A stretch of 64,000 nt of DNA, taken from the NCBI GenBank assembly GCA_937967795.1, contig CALBSK010000011.1, positions 62,001 through 126,000 of the forward strand, given 5' to 3'. Each line of letters opens with the position of its first letter. Positions within the stretch are counted from its first letter, which is position 1. The position numbers and the translations under genes are program-made. The DNA comes from an uncultured Alphaproteobacteria bacterium. GTDB taxonomy: Bacteria > Pseudomonadota > Alphaproteobacteria > UBA9655. Of the stretch, positions 1 through 8,229 are shown one piece after another. Below the pieces are notes generated by a model, which saw nothing but the letters and a program-made list of their open reading frames with translations, was not told the DNA's origin and did not search any database.

Positions 1-601
1 TTCCAATCGGCAATGTAAACTCGGGATCTTGCGAGACATCATCAAATTGTTGCCCATAGAGAAGCTCGTTTTCCAAAAAAACAACAGGATTCGGATCACG
101 AATAGCCGCTTTAAGAAGGGCTTTAGCATCGCCCGCACTATAAGGACTGATCACTTTAAGGCCAGGACAGTGGGCATACCAACTGGCAAAACAATGAGAA
201 TGTTGAGCGCCTACGCGAGACGCTGCTCCATTAGGGCCTCGGAAAACAATGGGACACCCCATTTGACCACCGGACATGTAGAGAGTTTTCGCGGCCGAGT
301 TAATGATATGATCAATCGCTTGCATGGAAAAATTAAAAGTCATAAATTCCACAATGGGACGAAGCCCCCCAAAGGCCGCCCCCACACCCAGGCCAGAAAA
401 CCCGGCTTCCGTAATGGGAGTATCGACAACGCGTTTGGAGCCGAAAACGTCGAGAAGACCTTGGCTGACTTTATAAGCCCCGTTGTATTCTGCAACCTCT
501 TCACCCATTAAAAAAACGGTTTCATCGTGACGCATTTCTTCTTCCATAGCATCTCGAAGCGCTTCTCGAACGGTCATTGAAATCAGGGATGAGTTTGTCA
601 T
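1..601 (-). CDS. pdhB: Pyruvate dehydrogenase E1 component, beta subunit (3' part outside window)
   Basis: E1-beta of the pyruvate dehydrogenase complex; with E1-alpha it decarboxylates pyruvate using thiamine diphosphate and feeds acetyl groups to E2. Translating the minus strand from the ATG at 599-601 gives [20 protein letters not shown], followed by the typical transketolase-like stretches [30 protein letters not shown] and [17 protein letters not shown]. The frame stays open to base 1, so the C-terminal part lies outside. Many alphaproteobacterial E1-beta proteins carry an N-terminal lipoyl domain; this one starts directly at the catalytic domain. It lies 22 bases after pdhA on the same strand, clearly one operon, and E2 (pdhC) may follow off the left edge. 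Function is very secure. Confidence 0.95.
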   Translation of the reverse strand, partial: MTNSSLISMTVREALRDAMEEEMRHDETVFLMGEEVAEYNGAYKVSQGLLDVFGSKRVVDTPITEAGFSGLGVGAAFGGLRPIVEFMTFNFSMQAIDHIINSAAKTLYMSGGQMGCPIVFRGPNGAASRVGAQHSHCFASWYAHCPGLKVISPYSAGDAKALLKAAIRDPNPVVFLENELLYGQQFDDVSQDPEFTLPIG

Positions 602-623
602 AGGCGTCTCTTTATAACTTAAA

Positions 624-1610
624 TTAGGCAAAGGAAATCTCTTCTTTTAGAACATCGGTATAAAGTTCTGCAACATCAGGTTCAGGAGATGTTTTTGAAA
701 ACTCTACAGCTTCTGCAACGATTGTCTTGACCTCATCCTCAATTATTTTAATGGGCCCCTCGGGAATCTTGAGGGTTTTTGTCATATACATTTTGAAATG
801 AGCGAGGGGGTCTCTTTTTTCCTTAACGCCCTCAACCTCTTCCTTGGAACGATACTTGGCAGGATCTGACATGGAATGGCCTCGATAGCGGTAAGTATCC
901 ATTTCCAAAATATAAGGACCTTTTCCCGAGCGCGCATGATCCACCGCATGGTTGGCAGCTTCTTGCACTTTGAGGTATTCCATTCCATCCACTTTCTCAC
1001 CCGGAATATCCCAACCTTGCCCTCGGCCATAATAATTTGATCCAGCAGACGAACGTTCGACAGGGGTTCCCATACCATAATGGTTGTTTTCAATAATATA
1101 AACAATAGGCAGTTTCCAGAGGGAGGCCATATTATAGGATTCATAGACCTGGCCTTGATTGGTGGCGCCATCTCCTAAGGAAGTTATGCAAACCCCCCCA
1201 TCTTCTTTGTACTTATGAGCAAAGGCAAGGCCTGTACCTATGGGAACTTGAGCTCCTACAATGCCGTGGCCTCCAAAAAAATTTTTCTCACGGCTAAACA
1301 TGTGCATAGAGCCGCCTTTCCCTTTAGAATAGCCGGTTGAACGACCTGTCAGTTCGGCCATAACGCCTTTAGGATCCATACCAGCTGCAAGCATATGCCC
1401 ATGATCCCGGTAAGCCGTAATGACCGTATCTTGAGGTTTTAAGATGGACTGAATGCCGACAACAATGGCTTCTTGACCAATGTAAAGGTGGCAAAATCCG
1501 GCGATAAGACCCATACCATAGAGCTGAGCGGCGCGTTCTTCAAAGCGACGGATGAGGAGCATTTCCCGATAAGCTTTTAAAGCCTCATCTTGCGAGATTA
1601 AATGGGGCAA
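624..1610 (-). CDS. pdhA: Pyruvate dehydrogenase E1 component, alpha subunit
   Basis: E1-alpha binds thiamine diphosphate and, with PdhB, starts pyruvate oxidation. At 328 residues it has the normal length. It shows the [13 protein letters not shown] segment followed by NN (ThDP/Mg motif GDG-x(n)-NN, here near residues 146-175), IGQEAIVVG near the N-terminus, and the phosphorylation-loop-like [15 protein letters not shown]. The codon at 1608-1610 is TTG, preceded by an AGAGGA Shine-Dalgarno-like sequence about 8 bases upstream; no ATG lies before the conserved start, so TTG initiation is likely. First gene of the pdhA-pdhB operon. The call is secure; the start codon is moderately sure. Confidence 0.95.
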   Translation of the reverse strand: MPHLISQDEALKAYREMLLIRRFEERAAQLYGMGLIAGFCHLYIGQEAIVVGIQSILKPQDTVITAYRDHGHMLAAGMDPKGVMAELTGRSTGYSKGKGGSMHMFSREKNFFGGHGIVGAQVPIGTGLAFAHKYKEDGGVCITSLGDGATNQGQVYESYNMASLWKLPIVYIIENNHYGMGTPVERSSAGSNYYGRGQGWDIPGEKVDGMEYLKVQEAANHAVDHARSGKGPYILEMDTYRYRGHSMSDPAKYRSKEEVEGVKEKRDPLAHFKMYMTKTLKIPEGPIKIIEDEVKTIVAEAVEFSKTSPEPDVAELYTDVLKEEISFA

Positions 1611-1684
1611 CTTAAATCCTCTTCTTGACTCACTACTGCGCCATGCTTACCTAGAAATGGTCTCATTGACAAGCCGGTTTTCGC

Positions 1685-2314
1685 TCAAAGAAGACTAAGC
1701 AACATATAAGCAGAGAACCCCACGAGCATAACGCCTGAAGAGCGGTTAATCCAGATGAGTTGTTGATCTGAAAGCTTATGATGCATTAAATGCACGGCTG
1801 TGCTGAGAGAGAGCCACCATGCGCTGGCTCCGACAAACACGCCTGTTACAAGAACAGAAGCATGAAAGAGAGAATCATTTAGAGGAGAGACCCCCATCGC
1901 TGCAAAAACAGCCGCAAAGACAATTAAGGTGAGAGGATTGGAAACCGTTAATAAGAAAGCGGACGTAAACCCGTGAAAGAGGGTATCTTTTGTTCCTTCC
2001 TCCGGTTTATTCTGGCGAGGAGGAGAGCGAAAAATGGAAAAGCCAATCCATCCCACAAGAATTCCCCCAAAAAAGCGTAAATAGAAATTATTGTGATGGA
2101 TAAAATCAGCAATGCTCGCAAGACTGAAGCCAGCGACAGCGCCATAAAATGTATCGGCAAAAGCAGCGCCTAAGCCCGTGAAAAGACCTAACGTATAACT
2201 GCCAGAAAGAGTTCTCCGGATACACAAAATGCCAATCGGTCCCACAGGGGCTGCAATGATAAAACCAATAAAAATGCCTTTTAAAAACAAAATGCAGAGA
2301 TCTGAAAGAACCAT
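1685..2314 (-). CDS. LysE/RhtB family amino-acid exporter
   Basis: Predicted inner-membrane exporter of amino acids or related metabolites. The 209-residue protein matches LysE-family size and topology, with about six hydrophobic segments. The first (near 8-30) contains the family's AAPVGPIGILCIRR motif, followed by GLFTGLGAAFADTFYG; a segment near 115-135 has the conserved SNPLTLIVFAAVFA. The substrate cannot be read from sequence. It is preceded by pdhA's promoter region on one side and a small secreted protein gene upstream, all on the minus strand. Nothing unusual is seen. Family call is strong, substrate unknown. Confidence 0.88.
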   Translation of the reverse strand: MVLSDLCILFLKGIFIGFIIAAPVGPIGILCIRRTLSGSYTLGLFTGLGAAFADTFYGAVAGFSLASIADFIHHNNFYLRFFGGILVGWIGFSIFRSPPRQNKPEEGTKDTLFHGFTSAFLLTVSNPLTLIVFAAVFAAMGVSPLNDSLFHASVLVTGVFVGASAWWLSLSTAVHLMHHKLSDQQLIWINRSSGVMLVGFSAYMLLSLL

Positions 2315-2361
2315 GTGTTTGAACCGCTCAGTAATTTTTAGATAAAAGCTCTACGCTCTAA

Positions 2362-2718
2362 TCATAATGAAGTTTTATTTAAAATCATTAAGGGCATTCC
2401 ATAAATTTTGATAGTATCCAAATGAAAATAGCCCACGAGATCCCTCCATGCGATTTGCGCTTCCTCTAAAGTTGGAATGCTCACTTCCTCAGCTTTCTGG
2501 CGTTCTTTATCTTCACCTACGGGTGTTTTTGACGTACTTTCCATTTCCTTAAGATAATCAAGTGAGTAGTTAAGAACCACTGTTATTTTTTGTCGCACGA
2601 CCTTACTTTCGAGGTCTATTCCTGAGGGGAAATCATCTCTTTCCATTCCAAAAGCATGGCCCATGGCTATTAAACTTATGAGAAACCCTAGAAAATACAT
2701 TTTTTTTAAATAAAGCAT
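2362..2718 (-). CDS. Small predicted secreted protein, unknown function
   Basis: Not recognised. The 118-residue protein starts with a hydrophobic signal peptide (roughly residues 7-24, ending MGHAFG) followed by a charged mature region with several Lys/Glu-rich stretches and a likely helix around LEEAQIAWRDLVGYF. The residues after the signal peptide (G-M-E-R) resemble those after the signal of the giant secreted protein at 9898-14013 (G-M-E-E). A second in-frame ATG at 2700 (MYFLGF) would also give a full signal peptide. The gene is preceded by GGAGAAAA, an acceptable ribosome site. It may reach the periplasm or be exported; no function is inferred. Confidence 0.6.
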   Translation of the reverse strand: MLYLKKMYFLGFLISLIAMGHAFGMERDDFPSGIDLESKVVRQKITVVLNYSLDYLKEMESTSKTPVGEDKERQKAEEVSIPTLEEAQIAWRDLVGYFHLDTIKIYGMPLMILNKTSL

Positions 2719-2925
2719 TTTGATTTTTCTCCTCTATAATCGCCGTGCGGCTACCCTTCTTTTTTGGCATACTCATTAAAGAAAGGGAAAGCAATAAAAA
2801 TTAAAATGGGATGATTGCTTATTCGGATAAAGGGGATTTCGCCCCGAGAAGTGAAAAAAGCATAAGGACTTGCAGGTTCCCTCAGTCTCCTCTAAACTTG
2901 AGGTGCAAAATGAAGGATGATATCC

Positions 2926-4039
2926 ATGCGTGCAGAAGTAGAAACTCTTGTCCGTGACATAGAAGAAGGCCTCGCCCTTCTGAGGAGGCGACTTTGACTG
3001 GGATGAATCTCAAAGGCGGCTTCAAGAATTAGAAAAAGATGTTCAAGATCCTACTTTGTGGGATGATCCAGCGCGTGCTCAAAAAATGATGCGTGAACGG
3101 GATCAACTCTCTCAATCCCTCAATCGTATTCAGACAATGGACGATGATTTAAAAGAAACACTTGAACTTTTAGAACTGGGAGAAGGGGAAGCTGATCAAG
3201 AAATTTTGGAAGCTTCTGAGAGAGATATTGAATCTCTCCATCAAAAAATTCAGCGGTTACGTCTGGAGACCCTTCTTTCGGGAGAAGCCGATCCCAACAA
3301 TTGTTTTATTGAAATTCATGCAGGAGCCGGGGGGACAGAAGCCCAAGATTGGGCGCTGATGTTAAGCCGTATGTATAGCCGGTGGGCAGAGGCCAAGGGC
3401 TACAAACTCGAATGGATTGAAGAAAGTGAAGGGGAGGAAGCGGGAATAAAATCTGCAACTTTTAAGTTAAGTTCTTTTAAAGACGCTGATCATCCGTATG
3501 GTTGGCTTAAGGGAGAGAGCGGTGTACACCGACTTGTTCGTATTTCTCCTTTTGATTCCAATGCGCGGCGTCATACAAGTTTTGCGTCTGTTTGGGTTTA
3601 TCCGGAAGTTGATGAGACGATCGATATTCAAGTTGAAGAAAAGGATTTACGAATTGACACTTACCGAGCCTCAGGAGCCGGCGGACAGCATGTGAATAAG
3701 ACCGATAGTGCTGTGCGCATTACCCATCTTCCGACAGGGGTTGTGGTTCAGTGCCAAAATGACAGATCTCAACATCGTAATCGCGCTCAAGCCATGAGTA
3801 TGCTCAAAGCGCGTCTTTATGAGTTGGAGCTCAAAAAGCGAGAGGAAGCGGCACAAGCGTCTGCCGCAGAAAAGTCAGAAATTGGCTGGGGGCACCAAAT
3901 TCGCTCCTATGTCCTTCATCCTTACCAAATGGTCAAGGACTTAAGAACCCATGCGGAAAAGGGAAATGCTCATGGCGTTTTAGAGGGAGATATTGATGCC
4001 TTTCTTGAAGCGACCCTTGCGCAAAAAATTAAGGGGTAG
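2926..4039 (+). CDS. prfB: Peptide chain release factor 2, made by programmed +1 frameshift
   Basis: RF2 ends translation at UGA and UAA. The gene is split into two frames: a 23-codon leader from ATG 2926 (MRAEVETLVRDIEEGLALLR...) runs into an in-frame TGA at 2995-2997. After a +1 shift at CTT-TGA-C the reading continues DWDESQRRLQELEKD to the stop at 4037-4039, giving about 370 residues, the usual RF2 length. The body carries the GGQ peptidyl-tRNA hydrolysis motif in ASGAGGQHVNKT (codons near 3668-3703) and an RF2-type recognition region with SPF. Its 3' end overlaps the convergent dps gene by 11 bases. Call is very secure. Confidence 0.97.
2983..2998 (+). promoter_or_regulatory. RF2 programmed +1 frameshift site
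   Basis: The sequence reads AGGAGG CGA CTT TGA C. The AGGAGG acts as an internal Shine-Dalgarno 3 bases before the slippery CTT, followed by the in-frame TGA and a C, the same arrangement and spacing as in the classic E. coli prfB site. When RF2 is scarce the ribosome pauses at TGA and slips forward by one base, so the protein controls its own synthesis. Confidence 0.96.
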
Positions 4040-4490
4040 TTGAACTGTAAAGCATCCATGCGGCTTTTTCTAAAAAGGTCGCTTTTGCAGTCATCATATC
4101 TGTTGTCACACGATCTTCATTGGCTTCGGCAATAGCCTCTACTTCACGCGCTTTTTCAGCTAAAGCTAAATAATCATCTCTTAGAATGGTTACCATGATG
4201 TGACTTGAAGGAGTTGCCTCAGCTTCTTTGATAGAAGCGTTTTTTAATAATTCAGAATAACTAGGAGGTACCTTTTCGCCAAGGGCACGAATGCGCTCTG
4301 CTACTTCATCCATCGATTCCCATAATTCTTGATAAAATTTCTCAAACATAAGATGAAGGCTGTAAAAGTTTGGTCCTTCCACATTCCAATGGAAACTATG
4401 TGTTTTATAGTAGACGACAGCCGTGTCTGCCAGATATCGGGTTAAAGCCGCCACGATTTCACGACGCCCTGAAATTGAATGATTGGACAT
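4029..4490 (-). CDS. dps: Dps-family DNA-protection / ferritin-like protein
   Basis: Dodecameric ferritin-like protein that oxidises and stores iron with hydrogen peroxide and protects DNA. The 153-residue length fits. The ferroxidase signature is visible: THSFHWNVEGPNFYSLHLMF (His and Trp near residues 31-33), then FEKFYQELWESMDEVAERIRALG with its acidic ligands. A strong ribosome site (GGAGGGG) sits just before ATG 4488-4490. It stands alone, convergent with prfB and overlapping its last 11 bases. With bcp at 19.7-20.1 kb it forms part of the oxidative defence encoded in this window. Confident. Confidence 0.93.
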   Translation of the reverse strand: MSNHSISGRREIVAALTRYLADTAVVYYKTHSFHWNVEGPNFYSLHLMFEKFYQELWESMDEVAERIRALGEKVPPSYSELLKNASIKEAEATPSSHIMVTILRDDYLALAEKAREVEAIAEANEDRVTTDMMTAKATFLEKAAWMLYSSTTP

Positions 4491-4549
4491 TTATCCCCTC
4501 CGTTTACGTCATATTATTCATACAATACAAGAAAAAATTTTAAATTTAT

Positions 4550-4936
4550 TTAATTTTTGTGATGTTTTAATTCTTTTTCTGTACCTTCATCACGACGAGC
4601 TTCATCAACTTCCCTCCCTAAAAAGTAGCTGATCACTGTACGAATCGCAACAATTGTAGCTAGAACAATCAGATCTTCTTGCGTGGGTTTAAGAAAAGTA
4701 TGAATAATGTCAGCCGCAATCATAAATTCTAAGCCGAAAAGAATATAAATTCCTAGAGTGGCTCTAATTTTATTGGCTTCTTTAAGAAAGTAACTTGTTC
4801 TATGGCGATGAAGCTTCATACGAACAAATCCAATGGCTGCAATGAAAAATCCCCATAAGACCACTGTGATCCCGAAGAGATTAATACCATTAACGACGAT
4901 ATTTAAAATCTTATAAAAAAGATGTTGAATTTCCAT
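4550..4936 (-). CDS. DUF1622 membrane protein
   Basis: A 128-residue inner-membrane protein with three hydrophobic helices: near residues 13-38, around the segment LGIYILFGLEFMIAADIIHTF, and around DLIVLATIVAIRTVISYFLG. The conserved block RATLGIYILFGLEFMIAADI and IRTVISYFLGREVDE is characteristic of DUF1622. The C-terminus is charged and His-rich (KELKHHKN). The biochemical role of this family is unknown to me. It has a GGGAG ribosome site before ATG 4934-4936 and is probably transcribed from the promoter at 5102-5130. Confidence 0.85.
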   Translation of the reverse strand: MEIQHLFYKILNIVVNGINLFGITVVLWGFFIAAIGFVRMKLHRHRTSYFLKEANKIRATLGIYILFGLEFMIAADIIHTFLKPTQEDLIVLATIVAIRTVISYFLGREVDEARRDEGTEKELKHHKN

Positions 4937-5101
4937 TTTAAAATCTCCCTGTATGCTTTGTGTGTTAAGCTTATAAAAAAGTATTCCATTAATGGATAAG
5001 AATGGGAAGAGGCGTTTGTTGAAAAAAGAGGATCATCCTTGTTAACTTCTCCATTTATGAATTAATTAACGAGGCTATACGGTTGATTTCCTTAGTTTCT
5101 C

Positions 5102-5130
5102 TATATAATAGATAGCCGATAGGGGGTCAA
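5102..5130 (-). promoter_or_regulatory. Predicted sigma-70 promoter for the DUF1622 gene
   Basis: On the minus strand the sequence reads TTGACC, a 17-base spacer, then TATATA, a close match to the vegetative consensus with ideal spacing. A start near 5095 would leave a leader of about 160 bases before the DUF1622 start at 4936. The rest of the 291-base gap 4937-5227 holds no gene that I can support. Confidence 0.5.
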
Positions 5131-5227
5131 TTTCAACTGCAGAGCCCTCTAAAATTATTTAATGGAAACAGCTTTTCATGATTTCTTCAATAGATAAGAA
5201 CCAATCCCGTTTGGCGAAACAGCTCAC

Positions 5228-6400
5228 TTAAAATAGTTGAGGCGCAGGACTTAAGGTCCGAAACCCTGAAGACGTCACCTCCAAGATAGCAAGCCCCCGT
5301 TCATTGAGCCCTTGAGAGGTGAAGCGAAAAAGCCCATCGATCCCTGAAAATCCTTGAGAGAAAGTTATATTTGAAGGGGCATACCCCTTGTCAGCTAAGG
5401 CAATCGCAAGAGCTGTTGCATCATAAGCAAGGGTTGCAATGCGGGGAGGAGTCGTTCCGTATTCTTTCTGAAAACGAGCTTCGAAATTTTGGCGTTCAAG
5501 AGGATCGGGAGAGGCAAAAAATCCATCCTTAAGAGAGGTCGCAACGGACAAGGTTTCAGGGGCATCCCATTGACCACTTCCGAGGATTTTTAAAGGCATC
5601 TGAGGGCTCAGAAGATTTGTAAGAAGGGTTAAGTTTTCACCTCCCTCAGGGATCAAAAGGGCATCAAGCCCTTTCGCTTTATAGGCCGCAACTTCTTCAA
5701 GGAGACGGATATTCCCTGGATTGCCTTCTAATATGTCTCCTTTTGTATAACGGGTGACGCCTAAAAGCTGTATTTTTCCTTGAAGTTCCATATGTTTCAA
5801 GGTTTGCTCAATGAGGTGTCCGTATTGATCATCGGGTGTGAGAGCGGCGAACTTTGTGAGTCCCTTTTCTTTTGCAAAACCAATGACTTTTTCAATTTGT
5901 TGGGACGGTAAAACACCTAAGATAAAAGCCCCATTACCTGCAACGGTTTGATCCGTTGAAAAAGAAATAAGACTGATATTCCGGGATGTGAGCAAAGGTT
6001 TTATAGCTTCAACTTCGCTCGCAAAAATAGGCCCCAATAAGAGCTCCGCTCCTTCATCAATCGCTTTCAGAGCCGCTTGATGAGCTCCTTGTGCCGTATC
6101 TTTGGGTAAAAGAATGACGGATGAAGAACCTGCTTCAAAAAGAGCCATTTCTGAAGCGTCTAACATTCCCTTTCCTAAATTTGCTTGTGGGCCTGAAAGA
6201 GGGAGCAAAAGCCCAATTTTATGTGTTAAAGGTTGGGGAGAAACGGGAGCAGGAAGCGGCGGTGGTACAGGGATTGAAGGCTTGATTTTAGGAGCTGACG
6301 GCTGAGGGGTCACCACCGTTTCTGGCCCTTCTTTGTGACCACAAGACGCAAGTCCTATCAGCAGGGCTCCCCACATAAAAATATATAGCGTTCTTGCCAT
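5228..6400 (-). CDS. LpoA-like penicillin-binding-protein activator lipoprotein (periplasmic-binding fold)
   Basis: Probable outer-membrane lipoprotein of the LpoA/YraM type, which activates peptidoglycan synthases; the fold is that of a branched-chain amino-acid binding protein. The 390-residue protein has a lipoprotein signal with the lipobox L-A-S-C (Cys20), then a proline-rich linker (about 28-58), then the binding-protein fold starting KIGLLLPLSGPQANLGKGML. It lacks the N-terminal TPR half of E. coli LpoA, as is common in alphaproteobacteria. It lies divergent to rsmI-yraN, the same neighbourhood as in other proteobacteria, which supports the call over a plain amino-acid ABC transporter component: no permease or ATPase is near. 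Confidence 0.82.
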   Translation of the reverse strand: MARTLYIFMWGALLIGLASCGHKEGPETVVTPQPSAPKIKPSIPVPPPLPAPVSPQPLTHKIGLLLPLSGPQANLGKGMLDASEMALFEAGSSSVILLPKDTAQGAHQAALKAIDEGAELLLGPIFASEVEAIKPLLTSRNISLISFSTDQTVAGNGAFILGVLPSQQIEKVIGFAKEKGLTKFAALTPDDQYGHLIEQTLKHMELQGKIQLLGVTRYTKGDILEGNPGNIRLLEEVAAYKAKGLDALLIPEGGENLTLLTNLLSPQMPLKILGSGQWDAPETLSVATSLKDGFFASPDPLERQNFEARFQKEYGTTPPRIATLAYDATALAIALADKGYAPSNITFSQGFSGIDGLFRFTSQGLNERGLAILEVTSSGFRTLSPAPQLF

Positions 6401-6463
6401 CCTTCTTCCCCCATGGTGAAATGGTCTATAAAGTTAAAATACTCTTTTCTTTTACGTGAGTAA

Positions 6464-7300
6464 ATGATGCTCTATCTTATCGCAACACCTATCGGAAATT
6501 TGAAGGATATAACCTTAAGGGCTCTTGAGGTCCTTAAAGATGTGGATATCATTGCTTGCGAAGACAAACGCGTTTCTTCAAAACTCCTCAAACATTATGG
6601 GATTTCCAAGCCACTCCTTTCCTATCATGATCATAATGCTGATCAGGTACGCCCTCATTTGCTGACTCTTTTAAAAGAAGGAACGAAAGTGGCTTATATT
6701 ACGGACGGAGGAATGCCTCTGATTTCAGATCCGGGCTTTAAGCTTGTCACGGCGTGTCAAAAGGAAACCCTCCCCTATACAGTAATTCCTGGAGCTTCAG
6801 CCCTTCTCACTGCTCTTTGCCTTTCAGGACTTTCGCCCGATCGGTTTTTCTTTTGTGGGTTTTTGCCTTCAAAACAAGGTGCCCGTAGATCAGCCTTAGA
6901 AGAGGTTAAAGATGTGAGAGCTACTCTCCTTTTTTTTGAATCCCCCCAAAGAACGGTTGCTTTTCTAAAGGACGCTTTGGATATTTTAGAGGATCGAGAA
7001 GGGGTTGTTTGCCGGGAAATGACGAAACTTTATGAAGAAGTAAAAAAAGAATCCCTTTCTTCTTTAATGGCTTATTATGAATCCCATCCTCCGCGAGGAG
7101 AGATTGTTATTGGAATCGAAGGCGCTCCGCTTTTTCCCTCTTTTCGCGAAGAAGATCTTGAGGCACAGTTAGAAAAAATTCTCACCAACACCTCCGTTAA
7201 AGAAGCGGTGGATCTTGTTTCAAAAGCTTTCAAACGACCGAAAAGAGAGGTATACAAGCGTGCTCTTTCCCTCAAATCCAAAAAAACGAGCCTATCTTAA
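6464..7300 (+). CDS. rsmI: 16S rRNA (cytidine-1402-2'-O)-methyltransferase
   Basis: Methylates the ribose of C1402 in 16S rRNA using S-adenosylmethionine. The 278-residue protein opens with LIATPIGNLKDITLRALEVL, the family signature, followed by ACEDKR, the glycine-rich TDGGMPLISDPG and VIPGASALLTAL of the tetrapyrrole-methylase fold. It is divergent from the LpoA-like gene with a 63-base gap and overlaps the start of yraN by about 40 bases. Call is secure. Confidence 0.95.
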   Translation: MMLYLIATPIGNLKDITLRALEVLKDVDIIACEDKRVSSKLLKHYGISKPLLSYHDHNADQVRPHLLTLLKEGTKVAYITDGGMPLISDPGFKLVTACQKETLPYTVIPGASALLTALCLSGLSPDRFFFCGFLPSKQGARRSALEEVKDVRATLLFFESPQRTVAFLKDALDILEDREGVVCREMTKLYEEVKKESLSSLMAYYESHPPRGEIVIGIEGAPLFPSFREEDLEAQLEKILTNTSVKEAVDLVSKAFKRPKREVYKRALSLKSKKTSLS

Positions 7301-7625
7301 AGGACGGTGGGGAGAACAGATGGCGGCCTTATTTTTGCGCCTAAAAGGGTATGAAATTCTTGAAAATCGGTTTAAAACCCCTGTGGGAGAAATTGATATT
7401 TTAGCCCGAAAGGGCAAAATTTTGGTGGCAATTGAAGTCAAGAGCAGGCCTACCCTGGAAGAAGCGTCACTGGCGTTGACCCTTTTTCAACAACAGCGAA
7501 TTGAAAGGGCTCTTTTATATTATTTAACACGTCACCCTTCTTCTCTTGATCTTCGATTAGATGTTATCTTAATCTCTACCTGGAAATGGCCTTGTCATAT
7601 ACAAGGTGCTTGGATACCCCAATAA
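7260..7625 (+). CDS. yraN: YraN/UPF0102 family predicted nuclease
   Basis: UPF0102 proteins have a PD-(D/E)XK endonuclease-like fold; their cellular role is not settled. Visible landmarks are GRWGEQMAALFLRLKGYEIL, then GEIDILARKGKILVAIEVKSR with the D-x(n)-E-V-K catalytic pattern. I chose the GTG at 7260-7262 because AGAGAGG lies 9 bases upstream and it sits just before the conserved region; an ATG at 7215 in the same frame would add 15 residues lying deep inside rsmI. The protein from GTG has 121 residues, the usual size. Start uncertain, family secure. Confidence 0.88.
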   Translation: MLFPSNPKKRAYLKGRWGEQMAALFLRLKGYEILENRFKTPVGEIDILARKGKILVAIEVKSRPTLEEASLALTLFQQQRIERALLYYLTRHPSSLDLRLDVILISTWKWPCHIQGAWIPQ

Positions 7626-7636
7626 AGGAGATTCAT

Positions 7637-8206
7637 ATGCCTAAAAGATACATTATTTTTTTCCCCCTTCTTCTTGCGGGGTGTGCGCCCCTTGCCGTGG
7701 GGGGCATTGGAAGTGTTGGGATGAGTGCCGTTGAAGATCGGGGTGTCACTGGAGTTATCAGTGACCAAGCCTTACGCATGAAACTTAACGTCAAACTATC
7801 GAATGACTTGGATGATTTTTCAGGGATTGAACTTACCCTCTATAAGGGACGCGTTCTTTTAACCGGCGTTGCAGGAAGTGAAAAGACGAAAGCAGATGCC
7901 GTACGCATTGTTAAAGGCGATGCTGACGTTAGAGAAGTGATTGATGGAATGAATGTTCAAGGAGAAGATGGATTTTCTGAATATACCCGAGATGGGTGGA
8001 TGACGACAAAGTTGAAAACCGTACTCATTGGAGAAGATGTGTATGCACCTAATTATGTTATTAAAACCTTTGATAAAGTCATCTACATTTTAGGAACGGC
8101 TCCTACAAAAGAAGAAATGCAAAGAGTTATAGATGCGGCCTATGAGATCACAGGTGTGAGACGTGTCGTGAATTTAATTGAAATTCCTAAGCCTTCCCCA
8201 AAATAA
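7637..8206 (+). CDS. BON-domain outer-membrane lipoprotein (DolP/YraP-like)
   Basis: Predicted outer-membrane lipoprotein of 189 residues with two BON domains, related to DolP/YraP, which help keep the outer membrane intact. The signal peptide ends in L-L-L-A-G-C (Cys16). BON 1 spans roughly residues 45-110 (LRMKLNVKLSNDLDDFSGIE... GRVLLTGVAGSEKTKADAVR) and BON 2 roughly 115-185 (KLKTVLIGEDVYAPNYVIKT... ILGTAPTKEEMQRVIDAAYE). ATG 7637 is chosen because AAAGGAG precedes it by 6 bases; an upstream in-frame ATG at 7586 lies inside yraN. The rsmI-yraN-BON order matches the E. coli yraLMNP region in content. Confidence 0.88.
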   Translation: MPKRYIIFFPLLLAGCAPLAVGGIGSVGMSAVEDRGVTGVISDQALRMKLNVKLSNDLDDFSGIELTLYKGRVLLTGVAGSEKTKADAVRIVKGDADVREVIDGMNVQGEDGFSEYTRDGWMTTKLKTVLIGEDVYAPNYVIKTFDKVIYILGTAPTKEEMQRVIDAAYEITGVRRVVNLIEIPKPSPK

Positions 8207-8229
8207 CGTTACATTTGAGGGAGGAAGAA

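Noticed and set aside
29..511. 160-codon open frame on the plus strand at the left edge
   Set aside because: It is antisense to pdhB, whose translated motifs are unmistakable; the frame has no ribosome site and no domain.
5228..6400. Branched-chain amino-acid ABC transporter binding protein
   Set aside because: The fold fits, but there are no transporter genes nearby and the gene is a lipoprotein divergent to rsmI-yraN, the LpoA setting.
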